A stretch of DNA of 33,904 nt from Methanomicrobiales archaeon. GTDB lineage: Archaea > Halobacteriota > Methanomicrobia > Methanomicrobiales > Methanospirillaceae. Below are positions 7,296 to 14,479 of the stretch, one piece after another. The translations under genes were made by a program, and so were the position numbers. The first letter of the stretch is position 1. Every line of letters starts with the position of its first letter. Under the pieces are notes generated by a model, which had not been told where the DNA came from, did not search any database, and saw nothing but the letters and a program-made list of their open reading frames with translations. The stretch is from positions 1 through 33,904 of the forward strand of contig JANYBK010000246.1 in NCBI GenBank assembly GCA_025360805.1, in the 5' to 3' direction.

Positions 7296-7444
7296 CAGAT
7301 CACCCAGTCGAGGGCAATTTCGCCGTGACGAGCGAGAACAATCGCCGCTGCTCGGTGAAAATTATCAAGTTTGTCAAAAACTTCTCTGCTTATGATCGGT
7401 TTCGGGGTAGAAACATTTTTCTCGTGACCGTGTAAATTTACCAT
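7295..7444 (-). CDS. Hypothetical small protein, 49 aa
   Basis: The 49-codon gene was found by following overlaps. Its ATG lies within ATGGTAA, overlapping the stop of the 35-codon gene. AGGTG lies seven bases upstream, and its TGA overlaps the next ATG. The C-terminal two thirds read as a regular amphipathic helix pair (REVFDKLDNFHRAAAIVLARHGEIALDWVI), which looks protein-like rather than random. No known family was recognised. Confidence 0.5.
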   Translation of the reverse strand: MVNLHGHEKNVSTPKPIISREVFDKLDNFHRAAAIVLARHGEIALDWVI

Positions 7445-7545
7445 CGGACAGCACCTACCTCAATTTCGTGACTGTCAACCGGAATGCTGGTCTGGATCTT
7501 GACGGAACTACCAGCATTTCGGACTACGGCTTCAGCATTCAGCAT
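7438..7545 (-). CDS. Hypothetical micro-protein, 35 aa
   Basis: The ATG lies one base after the stop of the ribbon-helix-helix gene. The sequence GGAGG ends nine bases before it, giving one of the strongest ribosome binding sites in the element. The 35-residue product looks beta-rich (SSVKIQTSIPVDSHEIEVGAV). Its stop overlaps the next ATG. The signals support translation, but the length leaves doubt about function. Confidence 0.4.
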   Translation of the reverse strand: MLNAEAVVRNAGSSVKIQTSIPVDSHEIEVGAVRW

Positions 7546-7546
7546 T

Positions 7547-7696
7547 TTATTTTTCCTCCGTTTGGTGTTCAAATCGCTCAACAACTTCGGTGACCGCTCG
7601 ACGACATACGGCGGAAATATTAAATCCCATTCGATGTGCCCGATCTCGCAGGTCAACGGGGATCAAAACTGTGATATTATCAGTTTTTTTGCTCAT
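7547..7696 (-). CDS. Ribbon-helix-helix regulator (CcdA/VapB-like), 49 aa
   Basis: The 49 residues follow the ribbon-helix-helix plan. A short beta strand near the N-terminus (ITVLIPVDLRDRA) is followed by helix, turn (MGFNIS) and helix (AVCRRAVTEVVERFE). This is the fold of CcdA/VapB-type antitoxins and plasmid copy-control repressors, which bind DNA as dimers. It is the first gene of the leftward operon that ends with the primase-helicase, behind a TATA-like box and paired repeats suited to autoregulation. No toxin of known family follows directly; the next genes are unrecognised. It may control replication or be the antitoxin half of a new pair. Confidence 0.75.
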   Translation of the reverse strand: MSKKTDNITVLIPVDLRDRAHRMGFNISAVCRRAVTEVVERFEHQTEEK

Positions 7697-7707
7697 GTTG
7701 CTGTTCC

Positions 7708-7769
7708 TGAACCGTTTAATTTTACAGGTTCACAAACATGAATGTCACAAACACTATTTAAATATTTAC
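7708..7769 (-). promoter_or_regulatory. Promoter and operator region of the replicon operon
   Basis: TCACAAAC occurs twice on the plus strand, at 7730-7737 and 7745-7752, exactly 15 bp apart. An inverted repeat TGAACC/GGTTCA occupies 7708-7713 and 7727-7732. An AT-rich TATA-like box (TATTTAAATATTTA) lies at about 7755-7768, about 60 bp before the ATG at 7696. Direct repeats with fixed spacing next to a ribbon-helix-helix gene are the usual sign of an autoregulatory operator. Confidence 0.5.
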
Positions 7770-8092
7770 AATTTGCAATAAAAATCCTGCGGGTTTAAAA
7801 ATAAAAATAAAGACAAAAAACGGTGTTAGTTGTTGTTACAACAACACAAAACTAATTAATTTTTTATTTATATCAGAACGCACGCGATATTTTACTTGTA
7901 GATGAGATGAAATTATTTCGCAATTGTGATAACTGCCACATTCATTTTTAAAAACGAAAATTGAGATTTTGAAAACTCGCATGACCGCACAAAGATTTTT
8001 TGGCAGAACGTTCTAACAACAAAATTCAACGTTATAATTGAAGCGCGTTTTTAATTTAGCGTGTTTTAAAACGGGCGCGCTTAAAAAGAGAG
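7770..8092. other. Gene-free stretch between regulator and integrase
   Basis: No gene was found in this very AT-rich stretch. A perfect inverted repeat, GTTGTTG and CAACAAC around TTA, occupies 7829-7845 and could be an operator. Arms AAGCGCG (8041-8047) and CGCGCTT (8076-8082) form a hairpin just past the end of the integrase gene and may be its terminator. Confidence 0.4.
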
Positions 8093-9337
8093 TTATTTTC
8101 GGGGGTTTTGCATTTCTTCCAAAATTTCTTTCATCAGTTCCTTTTTCAAAACTGTAAATTTTTCCAACATTGCAGTTGTGTTTTGCAAATCTTCGACTTG
8201 TTGCAATCGCTCCTGGAGTAATGTATTTTCGCGTTGTAACGCCAGCACCTTATCCGCTTGGCTATCAACTCGCTTTTTTAATTCCTGCCGAACCTCAAAG
8301 CCATAATCTCCAATCGTGACGACATGACGAAAATCTTCATATTTTTTTCGGAGTTGGGATTCTCCAAATCGCCGATACGACGCAGCAAGTCCCGCCCTGT
8401 GGCCCATTAATTCCTCAACAACCTCATCGGGACAACCAGCCATTTTTAATGTTGATGAAAAGTATTTCCTGAAACTGTGCGGGTGGATTGTTGTCCGACT
8501 CGTCCTCATATCTTGATGATAGATCCCTGCCCGTTTCAATGCGGATATTAGAGATTTTCGTATTGCAGCAGTTGTTATAGGGAAAATCGTCTTTTGATTT
8601 AGGTCATACAATTTCATTATTCGTGAAGACCGTTTTACTGCACGATCCATTATCGACGGGCGCCCGTCGAGATATTGTTGTAATGCTTCTTTTGCTTCAT
8701 CGGTGAAAAATGTAATCCTACTTTCTCCTGATTTACTGATAAGATCCGATATGTAAATGATGTTTATATCCATTTTTATATCATTTTCGGTTAATTTCAG
8801 CAGTTCGCCGATACGAATTCCCGACGACAGCATTAATAAAATCGCAGCTCTTAATCGCACATCCCCCGAATGTGCGAGTATTAAACGCACAATATCAGGG
8901 GTGATTTCATCCTCGCGCGTAACACCTGCCCTTTGAGTAGGCATGTATTTTTTTAGTTCCCTGACTTCTTTACTGTTCAATGTGTGATCGTAATGTTCCA
9001 TCCAGATTTTAACGCAGGCAATATTTTGAGAAATACTATGCGGGGGTCTTTTGATTTCAGAAAGATAGTCCTTATACGCTTTCAAATCTTCAAGGGGATT
9101 GACTTCACCCTCAAAATATGCCGTTGCCAATTCTTCATATCGAATCCGATCCTCCGGTGTCGAATCCTTACTTTTGCGAACATTTCCATACCTACCATCG
9201 AGGAATTGAAATATGGATGACCTATACCCCAATTTGGTCGTGCCTTTGAATCCGCCACGAATAGTGATAACAGATTTCCCGCCGATTGTCGGGTGGACGA
9301 ATTCGGTTCCAGTCAAAAAATCGAATATATATTTCAT
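8093..9337 (-). CDS. Tyrosine recombinase / integrase
   Basis: The 414-residue integrase has all the active-site residues of the tyrosine recombinase family: Arg175 (SGIRIGELL), Lys202, His287 and Arg290 (HPHSFR), His313 (MGHR) and the nucleophile Tyr321. A core-binding domain precedes these (residues about 60-135), and a long coiled coil of about 60 residues follows (345-405). The ATG at 9337 is chosen because the open frame upstream is merely antisense to the HAD gene. It probably integrates and excises the element. Its 5' end lies 27 bp from the HAD gene, so the attachment site is likely in or near that gap. It carries its own downstream hairpin. Confidence 0.92.
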   Translation of the reverse strand: MKYIFDFLTGTEFVHPTIGGKSVITIRGGFKGTTKLGYRSSIFQFLDGRYGNVRKSKDSTPEDRIRYEELATAYFEGEVNPLEDLKAYKDYLSEIKRPPHSISQNIACVKIWMEHYDHTLNSKEVRELKKYMPTQRAGVTREDEITPDIVRLILAHSGDVRLRAAILLMLSSGIRIGELLKLTENDIKMDINIIYISDLISKSGESRITFFTDEAKEALQQYLDGRPSIMDRAVKRSSRIMKLYDLNQKTIFPITTAAIRKSLISALKRAGIYHQDMRTSRTTIHPHSFRKYFSSTLKMAGCPDEVVEELMGHRAGLAASYRRFGESQLRKKYEDFRHVVTIGDYGFEVRQELKKRVDSQADKVLALQRENTLLQERLQQVEDLQNTTAMLEKFTVLKKELMKEILEEMQNPRK

Positions 9338-9364
9338 AGTCCACATATGCTGTAGGAGAATATA

Positions 9365-10042
9365 ATGGTTGTTCAAAAACGATACAAAGCCGTATTGTTT
9401 GATATGGATAATACCCTCTTTGATCTTGTCGGTGCACAGAATTCTGCCTGTCACGCGGTTGCAAAATATCTTGGAAATGATGATGGTGATGCACTCTTTG
9501 AGTATTTCCTTCGCCCCACCCGTGGATTTGAGTCGTATGAAAATATTCTTGACTATATGGATGACCACTCGCTCTATAATGATGAAATGTACAAAGAAGC
9601 CTGCCGGATTTACGAGAACAGGAAACTCGGTCACATTACACCTTATCCGGGTGTAAGAGAAACTCTTGAAATACTCAGGGGATTCGGGTTCCCGATGGGC
9701 ATTGTAACAGATGCTCATTCTAAAGACGCGACACTTCGTCTGGAAAAGACTGAACTTCTACCATTTTTTTGTGGGATGGTGACTTATGAAATGGTGGGTG
9801 TAAAAAAACCTGCGCCCGATCCATTTCTCTTTGCACTCGAAATGATGCAGGCAAAAACCCACGAGGTACTATTCGTAGGAGACAGTCCCAGACGGGATAT
9901 TGAACCGTGCAGGATACTTGGCATATGCTCGGTCTATGCCCGGTATGGTGACCGTTTCTCAGATGATAGAAGTGAGTACAGGGCAGATTTTATTATCGAT
10001 GGTATGGATGAGTTGCCCGGTATTCTTGCTGGACTGTCATAA
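9365..10042 (+). CDS. HAD-family hydrolase / phosphatase
   Basis: The 225-residue protein is of the haloacid dehalogenase superfamily. Motif I is FDMDNTLFD (nucleophile Asp13 and Asp15), motif II is the Thr/Ser region around IVTDAHS, motif III is the Lys of GVKKPAPDPF, and motif IV is FVGDSPRRD. The all-helical insert between motifs I and II is the C1 cap of the phosphoglycolate phosphatase or HAD-IA group. AGGAG lies seven bases before the ATG. The substrate cannot be read from the sequence; a small sugar- or glycolate-phosphate is likely. Its upstream region touches the integrated element, so its native promoter may have been displaced. Confidence 0.85.
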   Translation: MVVQKRYKAVLFDMDNTLFDLVGAQNSACHAVAKYLGNDDGDALFEYFLRPTRGFESYENILDYMDDHSLYNDEMYKEACRIYENRKLGHITPYPGVRETLEILRGFGFPMGIVTDAHSKDATLRLEKTELLPFFCGMVTYEMVGVKKPAPDPFLFALEMMQAKTHEVLFVGDSPRRDIEPCRILGICSVYARYGDRFSDDRSEYRADFIIDGMDELPGILAGLS

Positions 10043-10201
10043 TATGACCGGGCATACTTCGTTTGACTGTGGTTTTTTGTTTCTTTATCAGTACTAATGA
10101 AAAGCGCGGCCGGTTTTTTTAAGAGAAATTCACATTATTTTTTAAAATTTATTACAAAAATGACCAAAACTTAAAAAGGAAACAAATAAAATTTAAAAAA
10201 T

Positions 10202-10744
10202 ATGTATGTTCCGACCGGAATTTTTTTCACCAAAGGTGTGGGTGTTCATAAAGATCGTCTTGCCTCTTTTGAACTGGCATTACGAAGGGCCGGGATAGAA
10301 AAGTGCAATCTTGTGTATGTTTCGAGTATCTTTCCACCCAACTGTAAACAGATCTGTAAATCTGACGGATTGAAACAATTACTCCCTGGCGGCATTACGT
10401 ACTGTGTTATGGCCCGTAATGATACGAACGAACCCAATCGTCTGGTATCAGCAGCCATTGGTCTTGCATTACCAAAAGAAGTTGAGGAATACGGGTATCT
10501 TTCCGAACATCACGCGTACGGTGAAACCCAGGAAAAGACCGGAGAATATGCAGAAGATCTTGCAGCTACAATGCTTGCCACTACACTGGGCATTAAGTTC
10601 GATGCAAGCCTTGCATGGCAGGAACGTGAACAGATCTATAAGGCAAGCGGGAAAATTATCAAGACTAAACATGTCTGCCAGTCAGCAGAAGGTGACAAAA
10701 ATGGTCTCTGGACAACCACCATAGCTGTGGCAGTTTTCCTTTGA
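10202..10744 (+). CDS. pdaD: Pyruvoyl-dependent arginine decarboxylase
   Basis: The 180-residue proenzyme cleaves itself between Ser41 and Ser42 in VYVSSIFPP to create the pyruvoyl cofactor, as in the archaeal enzyme that turns arginine into agmatine for polyamine synthesis. Further family features are the [10 protein letters not shown] helix before the cleavage site, the glycine-rich segment after it, and the acidic [10 protein letters not shown] region. Size and motif order match the family. The upstream sequence is extremely AT-rich with no Shine-Dalgarno sequence close to the ATG (an AAGGA lies about 24 bases away), so translation may be nearly leaderless. It is convergent with cooC, with five bases between them. 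Confidence 0.92.
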   Translation: MYVPTGIFFTKGVGVHKDRLASFELALRRAGIEKCNLVYVSSIFPPNCKQICKSDGLKQLLPGGITYCVMARNDTNEPNRLVSAAIGLALPKEVEEYGYLSEHHAYGETQEKTGEYAEDLAATMLATTLGIKFDASLAWQEREQIYKASGKIIKTKHVCQSAEGDKNGLWTTTIAVAVFL

Positions 10745-10749
10745 TTTTT

Positions 10750-11514
10750 TCAACTGATTTGATATTCTTTTAGTGACCTTATCTTTTCTGCAAGCTCCCG
10801 CACTACAATCCTGACAGGACTATTCCATGGAATATGCGAGACCGGAATTGCAGCAAGGTCAGCAGCCTCCACATCGGGATCATGCGGAAGAATTGCAATG
10901 GGCGTTTCATTGCCGATATCGACCGGTGCTCTGCCGGTTTTGAATTTATTGAACACTATATGGATCTTTTCAGGTTCCAGACCTAGCTGTGTGGCAATTT
11001 CCCTTATCCTTGAGATCGTACGCAACCCCCTTGCTCCGGGATCACTGACAATCAACAGCATATCGGGTTTTCCAATCGTCCCTCTGCTTATGTGCTCCAT
11101 GCCCGCTTCCGTATCAATAACAATGAAACGGTATTCTCTCTCAAGTTTAGTCATACATTCTGACAGGAGATCATTTGCAAAACAGTAGCACCCGCTACCT
11201 TCTGGTCTTCCCATTGCAACCAGATCAAATCCTTCAGCCTCAACAATAACCTGCCGGAACCTTAAGCGAACATAATTATGCCGGTTCATTCCGGGTGGAA
11301 TCTTTCGTGTAAATGCTTCCTCGCGCATACTGCCAAGTGTTTCACTTACTTTAATTCCAAGGGCCTCGTGAAGATTTGCATTTGGGTCCGCATCCACAGC
11401 AAGCACTGGTTTTTCGCCGATATCAATGAAGGAGCGGATGAGGAGGGAACTGAGGGTTGTCTTACCGGTCCCGCCTTTTCCTGAAATAACAATGGTAAAT
11501 GGATGTGCTGACAT
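10750..11514 (-). CDS. cooC: CooC/AcsF-type nickel-insertion ATPase
   Basis: The 254-residue protein of the MinD/ParA-like deviant Walker group has a P-loop, GKGGTGKTT, at residues 12-20 and the Cys-x-Cys pair (Cys109, Cys111; GCYCFAND) that binds metal at the dimer interface in CooC. CooC-type ATPases deliver nickel to CO dehydrogenase, and the AcsF form serves acetyl-CoA synthase. Here it is the last gene of the ACS operon, 24 bases after the MetE-like gene, and no CODH gene is present in the window. It therefore probably matures the A-cluster of the ACS in this operon, or a CODH encoded elsewhere. Confidence 0.88.
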   Translation of the reverse strand: MSAHPFTIVISGKGGTGKTTLSSLLIRSFIDIGEKPVLAVDADPNANLHEALGIKVSETLGSMREEAFTRKIPPGMNRHNYVRLRFRQVIVEAEGFDLVAMGRPEGSGCYCFANDLLSECMTKLEREYRFIVIDTEAGMEHISRGTIGKPDMLLIVSDPGARGLRTISRIREIATQLGLEPEKIHIVFNKFKTGRAPVDIGNETPIAILPHDPDVEAADLAAIPVSHIPWNSPVRIVVRELAEKIRSLKEYQIS

Positions 11515-11538
11515 AGTAACAATCGGTATTTGCCTTAA

Positions 11539-12573
11539 TCAGGTAGATTTCTCACGAATTCTACGTGAAATCTCTGCTGCTGCCTGCATAATCGCTCGGG
11601 CCATTTTGCGATCGGCAAAACGAATCCCGCAGCTGGGGGTGATGAGTGACTGGGCATCGAAAAGATCTTCTGACATGCGGTTACAGAGATTTGTACGGAT
11701 CTTAAGGTATTTGTTATAGAGCGAATTCGTGGTTTCTGTTGTAAAAAGCTGGGGATCAGAAGGAACAATGCCCCATGCGACAACACCCCCGCGCTCCATA
11801 TAAGTAATGATTGTATCAGCATACAACAGGAACTCGTTTGCTGTTGTATATGCATCCAGTGAGATCACTGATGGATTGAGCCCTATAATAAATTCCCAGT
11901 CCGTATTCGAGCAGCAATGGATCCCTAGTCCCCCTTCAACTAATGCCGCTGCATCTTCCCAATTGGCTTTTACTGTCTCCCTGTCAATGGGTACTACTGA
12001 AGATCCCAGCGATGCAAGATAGGGTTCGTCAAGAAAAATAAGGGTCTCTTTCACACCGGTCTTTTCCTGCATCTCAACTTCACACCAACGGGCTTTGAGT
12101 GCCAGCATCTTTCCCAGTACATCTGCCAGCTGTGCATCAAAATAGATCGGGCGCTTTGACTCATCTACAACCTGCATGCCGAATGTGACAGGCCCTGTAA
12201 TCTGGAATTTCAGTATGCTGACTGCAGGAAGCTTGCGCATCATCATCTCAGTAAAAGCGGACGAATATTCCGTGTGAAGGGCATAGGGTGCAAAATTTTT
12301 CTCAACATAATCCATGTACACCTGTTCCATGGCAGCAGTCTGGTCTGAAGAACTATCAAAGAAGAGACGTTCATCCAGTATAATCCGTCCCGGCAACTGC
12401 TCAGAATCATTAAAAACAATTCTCTCTAACAATCCTCTGCGGGGCAGGGAGGGAATATAGGGAAACTCGGGGAAGATTTCCAGCACATCCTGGCAAGCCT
12501 CAAGAGGATCGATATTTGGAAGAGAACCGATACCGGTTGCCAGTGAATGAGGAGAAGTGATCATCTTTGACAT
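11539..12573 (-). CDS. MetE/UROD-like methyltransferase in ACS operon
   Basis: This 344-residue TIM-barrel protein of the cobalamin-independent methionine synthase / uroporphyrinogen decarboxylase superfamily starts at the ATG at 12573. A GTG at 12582 overlaps the previous stop and is possible. Seen motifs are TGIGSLP near the N-terminus, FQITGPVTFG, FLDEP, and a likely zinc site made of GIHCC (His-x-Cys) and a late Cys in ITPSCG. Zinc in this fold activates a thiol or holds a methyl acceptor. Its place inside an acetyl-CoA synthase operon that lacks acsE suggests methyl transfer to or from the corrinoid protein. That is inference, since members of this superfamily have varied substrates. Confidence 0.75.
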   Translation of the reverse strand: MSKMITSPHSLATGIGSLPNIDPLEACQDVLEIFPEFPYIPSLPRRGLLERIVFNDSEQLPGRIILDERLFFDSSSDQTAAMEQVYMDYVEKNFAPYALHTEYSSAFTEMMMRKLPAVSILKFQITGPVTFGMQVVDESKRPIYFDAQLADVLGKMLALKARWCEVEMQEKTGVKETLIFLDEPYLASLGSSVVPIDRETVKANWEDAAALVEGGLGIHCCSNTDWEFIIGLNPSVISLDAYTTANEFLLYADTIITYMERGGVVAWGIVPSDPQLFTTETTNSLYNKYLKIRTNLCNRMSEDLFDAQSLITPSCGIRFADRKMARAIMQAAAEISRRIREKST

Positions 12574-12578
12574 GACAC

Positions 12579-14069
12579 TCACTTCCTAATCAACCGGCAT
12601 GTTTCAAGGAGTTTCTGAACCATGGGAAAGATCGTGAGATCTGTATGGGGGAGGAATGTGCTGGAGGTGTATTCATCCATGAATGCCGACTCAGCATTGA
12701 GCTCAATATAGGCAATCCTGCACGCAATATCATCAAGAGCTTTTCTTTTCCTCCGGTTGATGAGCGCAATATTTGCGCCGGTTACTGCCCCGTTTCCGAT
12801 ATTTATAATCTTGTCTGTCCCTATTTCCGGAATGAGTCCAATGATAGTTGCATTCTTTTTGTTGATGTAGTTTCCAAACGCCCCCGCGAAATAAATGGTG
12901 CTGATCTCTTTTCGGTTAATGCCGGCCTGCTTCATCAGGGTCAGACAGGCTGCATGCACCGAAGCCTTGCTCATGATCAGATTTTTGATATCATTTTCGG
13001 TAATGACGACATCTTTTCCAATATCTGTTTCTGTTGCCCATGCTATGACATACTCAGGAAGGTGTCCGTTCATGCGTATTCGTGGATTGGAAATACCGGT
13101 ATTAATGTGCCCGGTTCGGTCTATGACACAGGTACAGAGAAGTTCTGCTAAAAGATCGATCAATCCTGAACCACATATTCCCCGTGGTTTTTTACCATTA
13201 ATTGTGGAATAAACCGTATTGAGCGTGACTGGATCGATGGTAATCTTTTCAATAGCACCCGGATTTGCCCGCATACCAAAGAGTACCTCACCGCCTTCAA
13301 GTGCGGGGCCGGCCGCACCTGCGCATGAAAACATCCATTCATTATTACCGAGCACTACTTCAAAATTGGTACCGATATCAATCAGGAGGGAGATCTGATC
13401 TTTCTCGCTCATGCCACTGGCAAGGATATCTGCAATGATGTCACCACCGATAAAATCGCTGACAGCCGGAAAAACAAAGAGTCCACCATGGGGATTACAG
13501 GCAATGCCTATCCTGCCCGTAGACACCGAAAGTGCCCTTCGCACTACCGGAACATATGGTTCAGCGATCATATAGGCTGGATCAATACCCAGCAGCATAT
13601 GTGTCATAATGGTATTTCCTGCCACTACTACTTCGTATATATCCTCACGATCTATACCGGCTGCGTTGGATGCGGAAGTGATCGCAGCATTGATACTCTC
13701 AGTAGCAAGTGCCTGAAGTTTTAAAAGCCCGTTTTTGCGGGCAAAATTAACACGGGCCAGGATATCTTCCCCACAACTGATTTGCCTGTTGTAATTCGAT
13801 GCAACACCCGCTACTTTGCCAGTAACAAGATCCCAAAGGTACACTACAATTGTTGTAGAGCCCAGATCAACTGCGGCTCCAAAGAGTCTTTTTGAAGTAT
13901 CATTTTCCTGCACGTCAACCAATCGGTATCCGCCCGGCACAAGGGCAACAGTCCCAGTTGCTTTCCATTCTGAATGACGGAGGATTGATGGAATTTCCCT
14001 GAGCACTTCTAACGGAGCATACATTTTTTCTGCAGCCGGGCCTCCGGTTTTCTGGATGCCCCAGAGCAA
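12579..14069 (-). CDS. acsV: RACo (AcsV) C-terminal ASKHA part, split by frameshift
   Basis: This is the 3' portion of the reductive activator of the corrinoid iron-sulfur protein. It has the ATPase core of the ASKHA fold: phosphate-binding AAVDLGSTTIVVYLWD, SLLIDIGTNFEVVLG, and an adenosine region GAFGNYI. ATP binding by this domain drives electron transfer that restores Co(I). The sequence continues in this frame upstream of 14069 without a stop to about 14129, where it should join the ferredoxin part. The apparent TTG start at 14069 has no ribosome binding site, so it is not a separate gene. Adding one A to the AAA run at 14127-14129 would give a single 633-residue protein, the family's normal length. 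Confidence 0.85.
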   Translation of the reverse strand: MLWGIQKTGGPAAEKMYAPLEVLREIPSILRHSEWKATGTVALVPGGYRLVDVQENDTSKRLFGAAVDLGSTTIVVYLWDLVTGKVAGVASNYNRQISCGEDILARVNFARKNGLLKLQALATESINAAITSASNAAGIDREDIYEVVVAGNTIMTHMLLGIDPAYMIAEPYVPVVRRALSVSTGRIGIACNPHGGLFVFPAVSDFIGGDIIADILASGMSEKDQISLLIDIGTNFEVVLGNNEWMFSCAGAAGPALEGGEVLFGMRANPGAIEKITIDPVTLNTVYSTINGKKPRGICGSGLIDLLAELLCTCVIDRTGHINTGISNPRIRMNGHLPEYVIAWATETDIGKDVVITENDIKNLIMSKASVHAACLTLMKQAGINRKEISTIYFAGAFGNYINKKNATIIGLIPEIGTDKIINIGNGAVTGANIALINRRKRKALDDIACRIAYIELNAESAFMDEYTSSTFLPHTDLTIFPMVQKLLETCRLIRK

Positions 14070-14479
14070 CCGGGAAAGATCCGGGGAGGGATCGGAGATA
14101 GTTGGGGGTTGAAGTTCAACATAATATTTCCGGACCGATGATGAAATTCAATGGCTGTTTCCTGTCCATCTACGAGAATCTTTTGTTCCTGTATCAATGT
14201 ACTCTCGGGTATAAACACCTGCAAATCGCTTTCCACAGTTGTCTGACAGGCAAGACATGATCCCAGTGCAAGTTCATCCTCGGTAAAAAAACGCCCGAAT
14301 TTCTCCCGGTCAAAGTTTGTCTTTCCTGACTGGACATGGACAATACATTTCCCACATTTTCCTAAACCCCCGCAGACTACGTTGATGTTGAGTCCTGCAC
14401 GCTGGACTGCGTCAAGAATCGTGCTACCCGGTTCAACCTCGATCTTACGATAACTGGGAATAAAAGTAACAGTACGCAT
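14009..14479 (-). CDS. acsV: RACo (AcsV) N-terminal ferredoxin part, split by frameshift
   Basis: This is the 5' portion of the corrinoid activator. A plant-type [2Fe-2S] ferredoxin domain with Cys36, Cys42, Cys45 and Cys75 spans residues 1-100, followed by a linker. The ATG at 14479 directly follows the acsC stop (TAAATG), with AAGGAGTGG about ten bases upstream. The true frame ends near residue 117, at 14127-14129. Beyond that, the printed frame gives unrelated residues to a TAG, whereas the shifted frame gives KYYVELQPP, typical of the family's linker. If the shift is real, only a free ferredoxin domain is made, unless ribosomes slip. Confidence 0.85.
   Translation of the reverse strand: MRTVTFIPSYRKIEVEPGSTILDAVQRAGLNINVVCGGLGKCGKCIVHVQSGKTNFDREKFGRFFTEDELALGSCLACQTTVESDLQVFIPESTLIQEQKILVDGQETAIEFHHRSGNIMLNFNPQLSPIPPRIFPGCSGASRKPEARLQKKCMLR

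Larger units (their letters stand above)
433..9364. mobile_element. Integrated mini-replicon (plasmid or provirus)
   Basis: This AT-rich block holds, on the minus strand, a tyrosine integrase at its right edge, a ribbon-helix-helix regulator, a primase-helicase, a P-loop ATPase and about a dozen tiny overlapping genes, with a long inverted repeat in the middle. That gene set is typical of small archaeal plasmids and proviruses. The right boundary is placed between the integrase start at 9337 and the HAD gene at 9365. The left boundary is uncertain and lies somewhere between the transposase break near 140 and the ATPase end at 581. I found no convincing direct repeat for attachment sites and no tRNA gene. 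No capsid protein was recognised, so plasmid versus virus is open. Confidence 0.65.

Noticed and set aside
7024-7395. Plus-strand 123-codon frame
   Set aside because: It is antisense to the coupled small genes at 6981-7444, has no binding site and its residues look random.
9338-9718. N-terminal extension of the integrase frame to 541 codons
   Set aside because: The extra residues are antisense to the HAD gene, which has clear catalytic motifs and its own ribosome binding site. The integrase is complete from 9337.
12645-13151. Plus-strand 168-codon frame
   Set aside because: It lies antisense within the RACo ATPase domain, which has clear family motifs.
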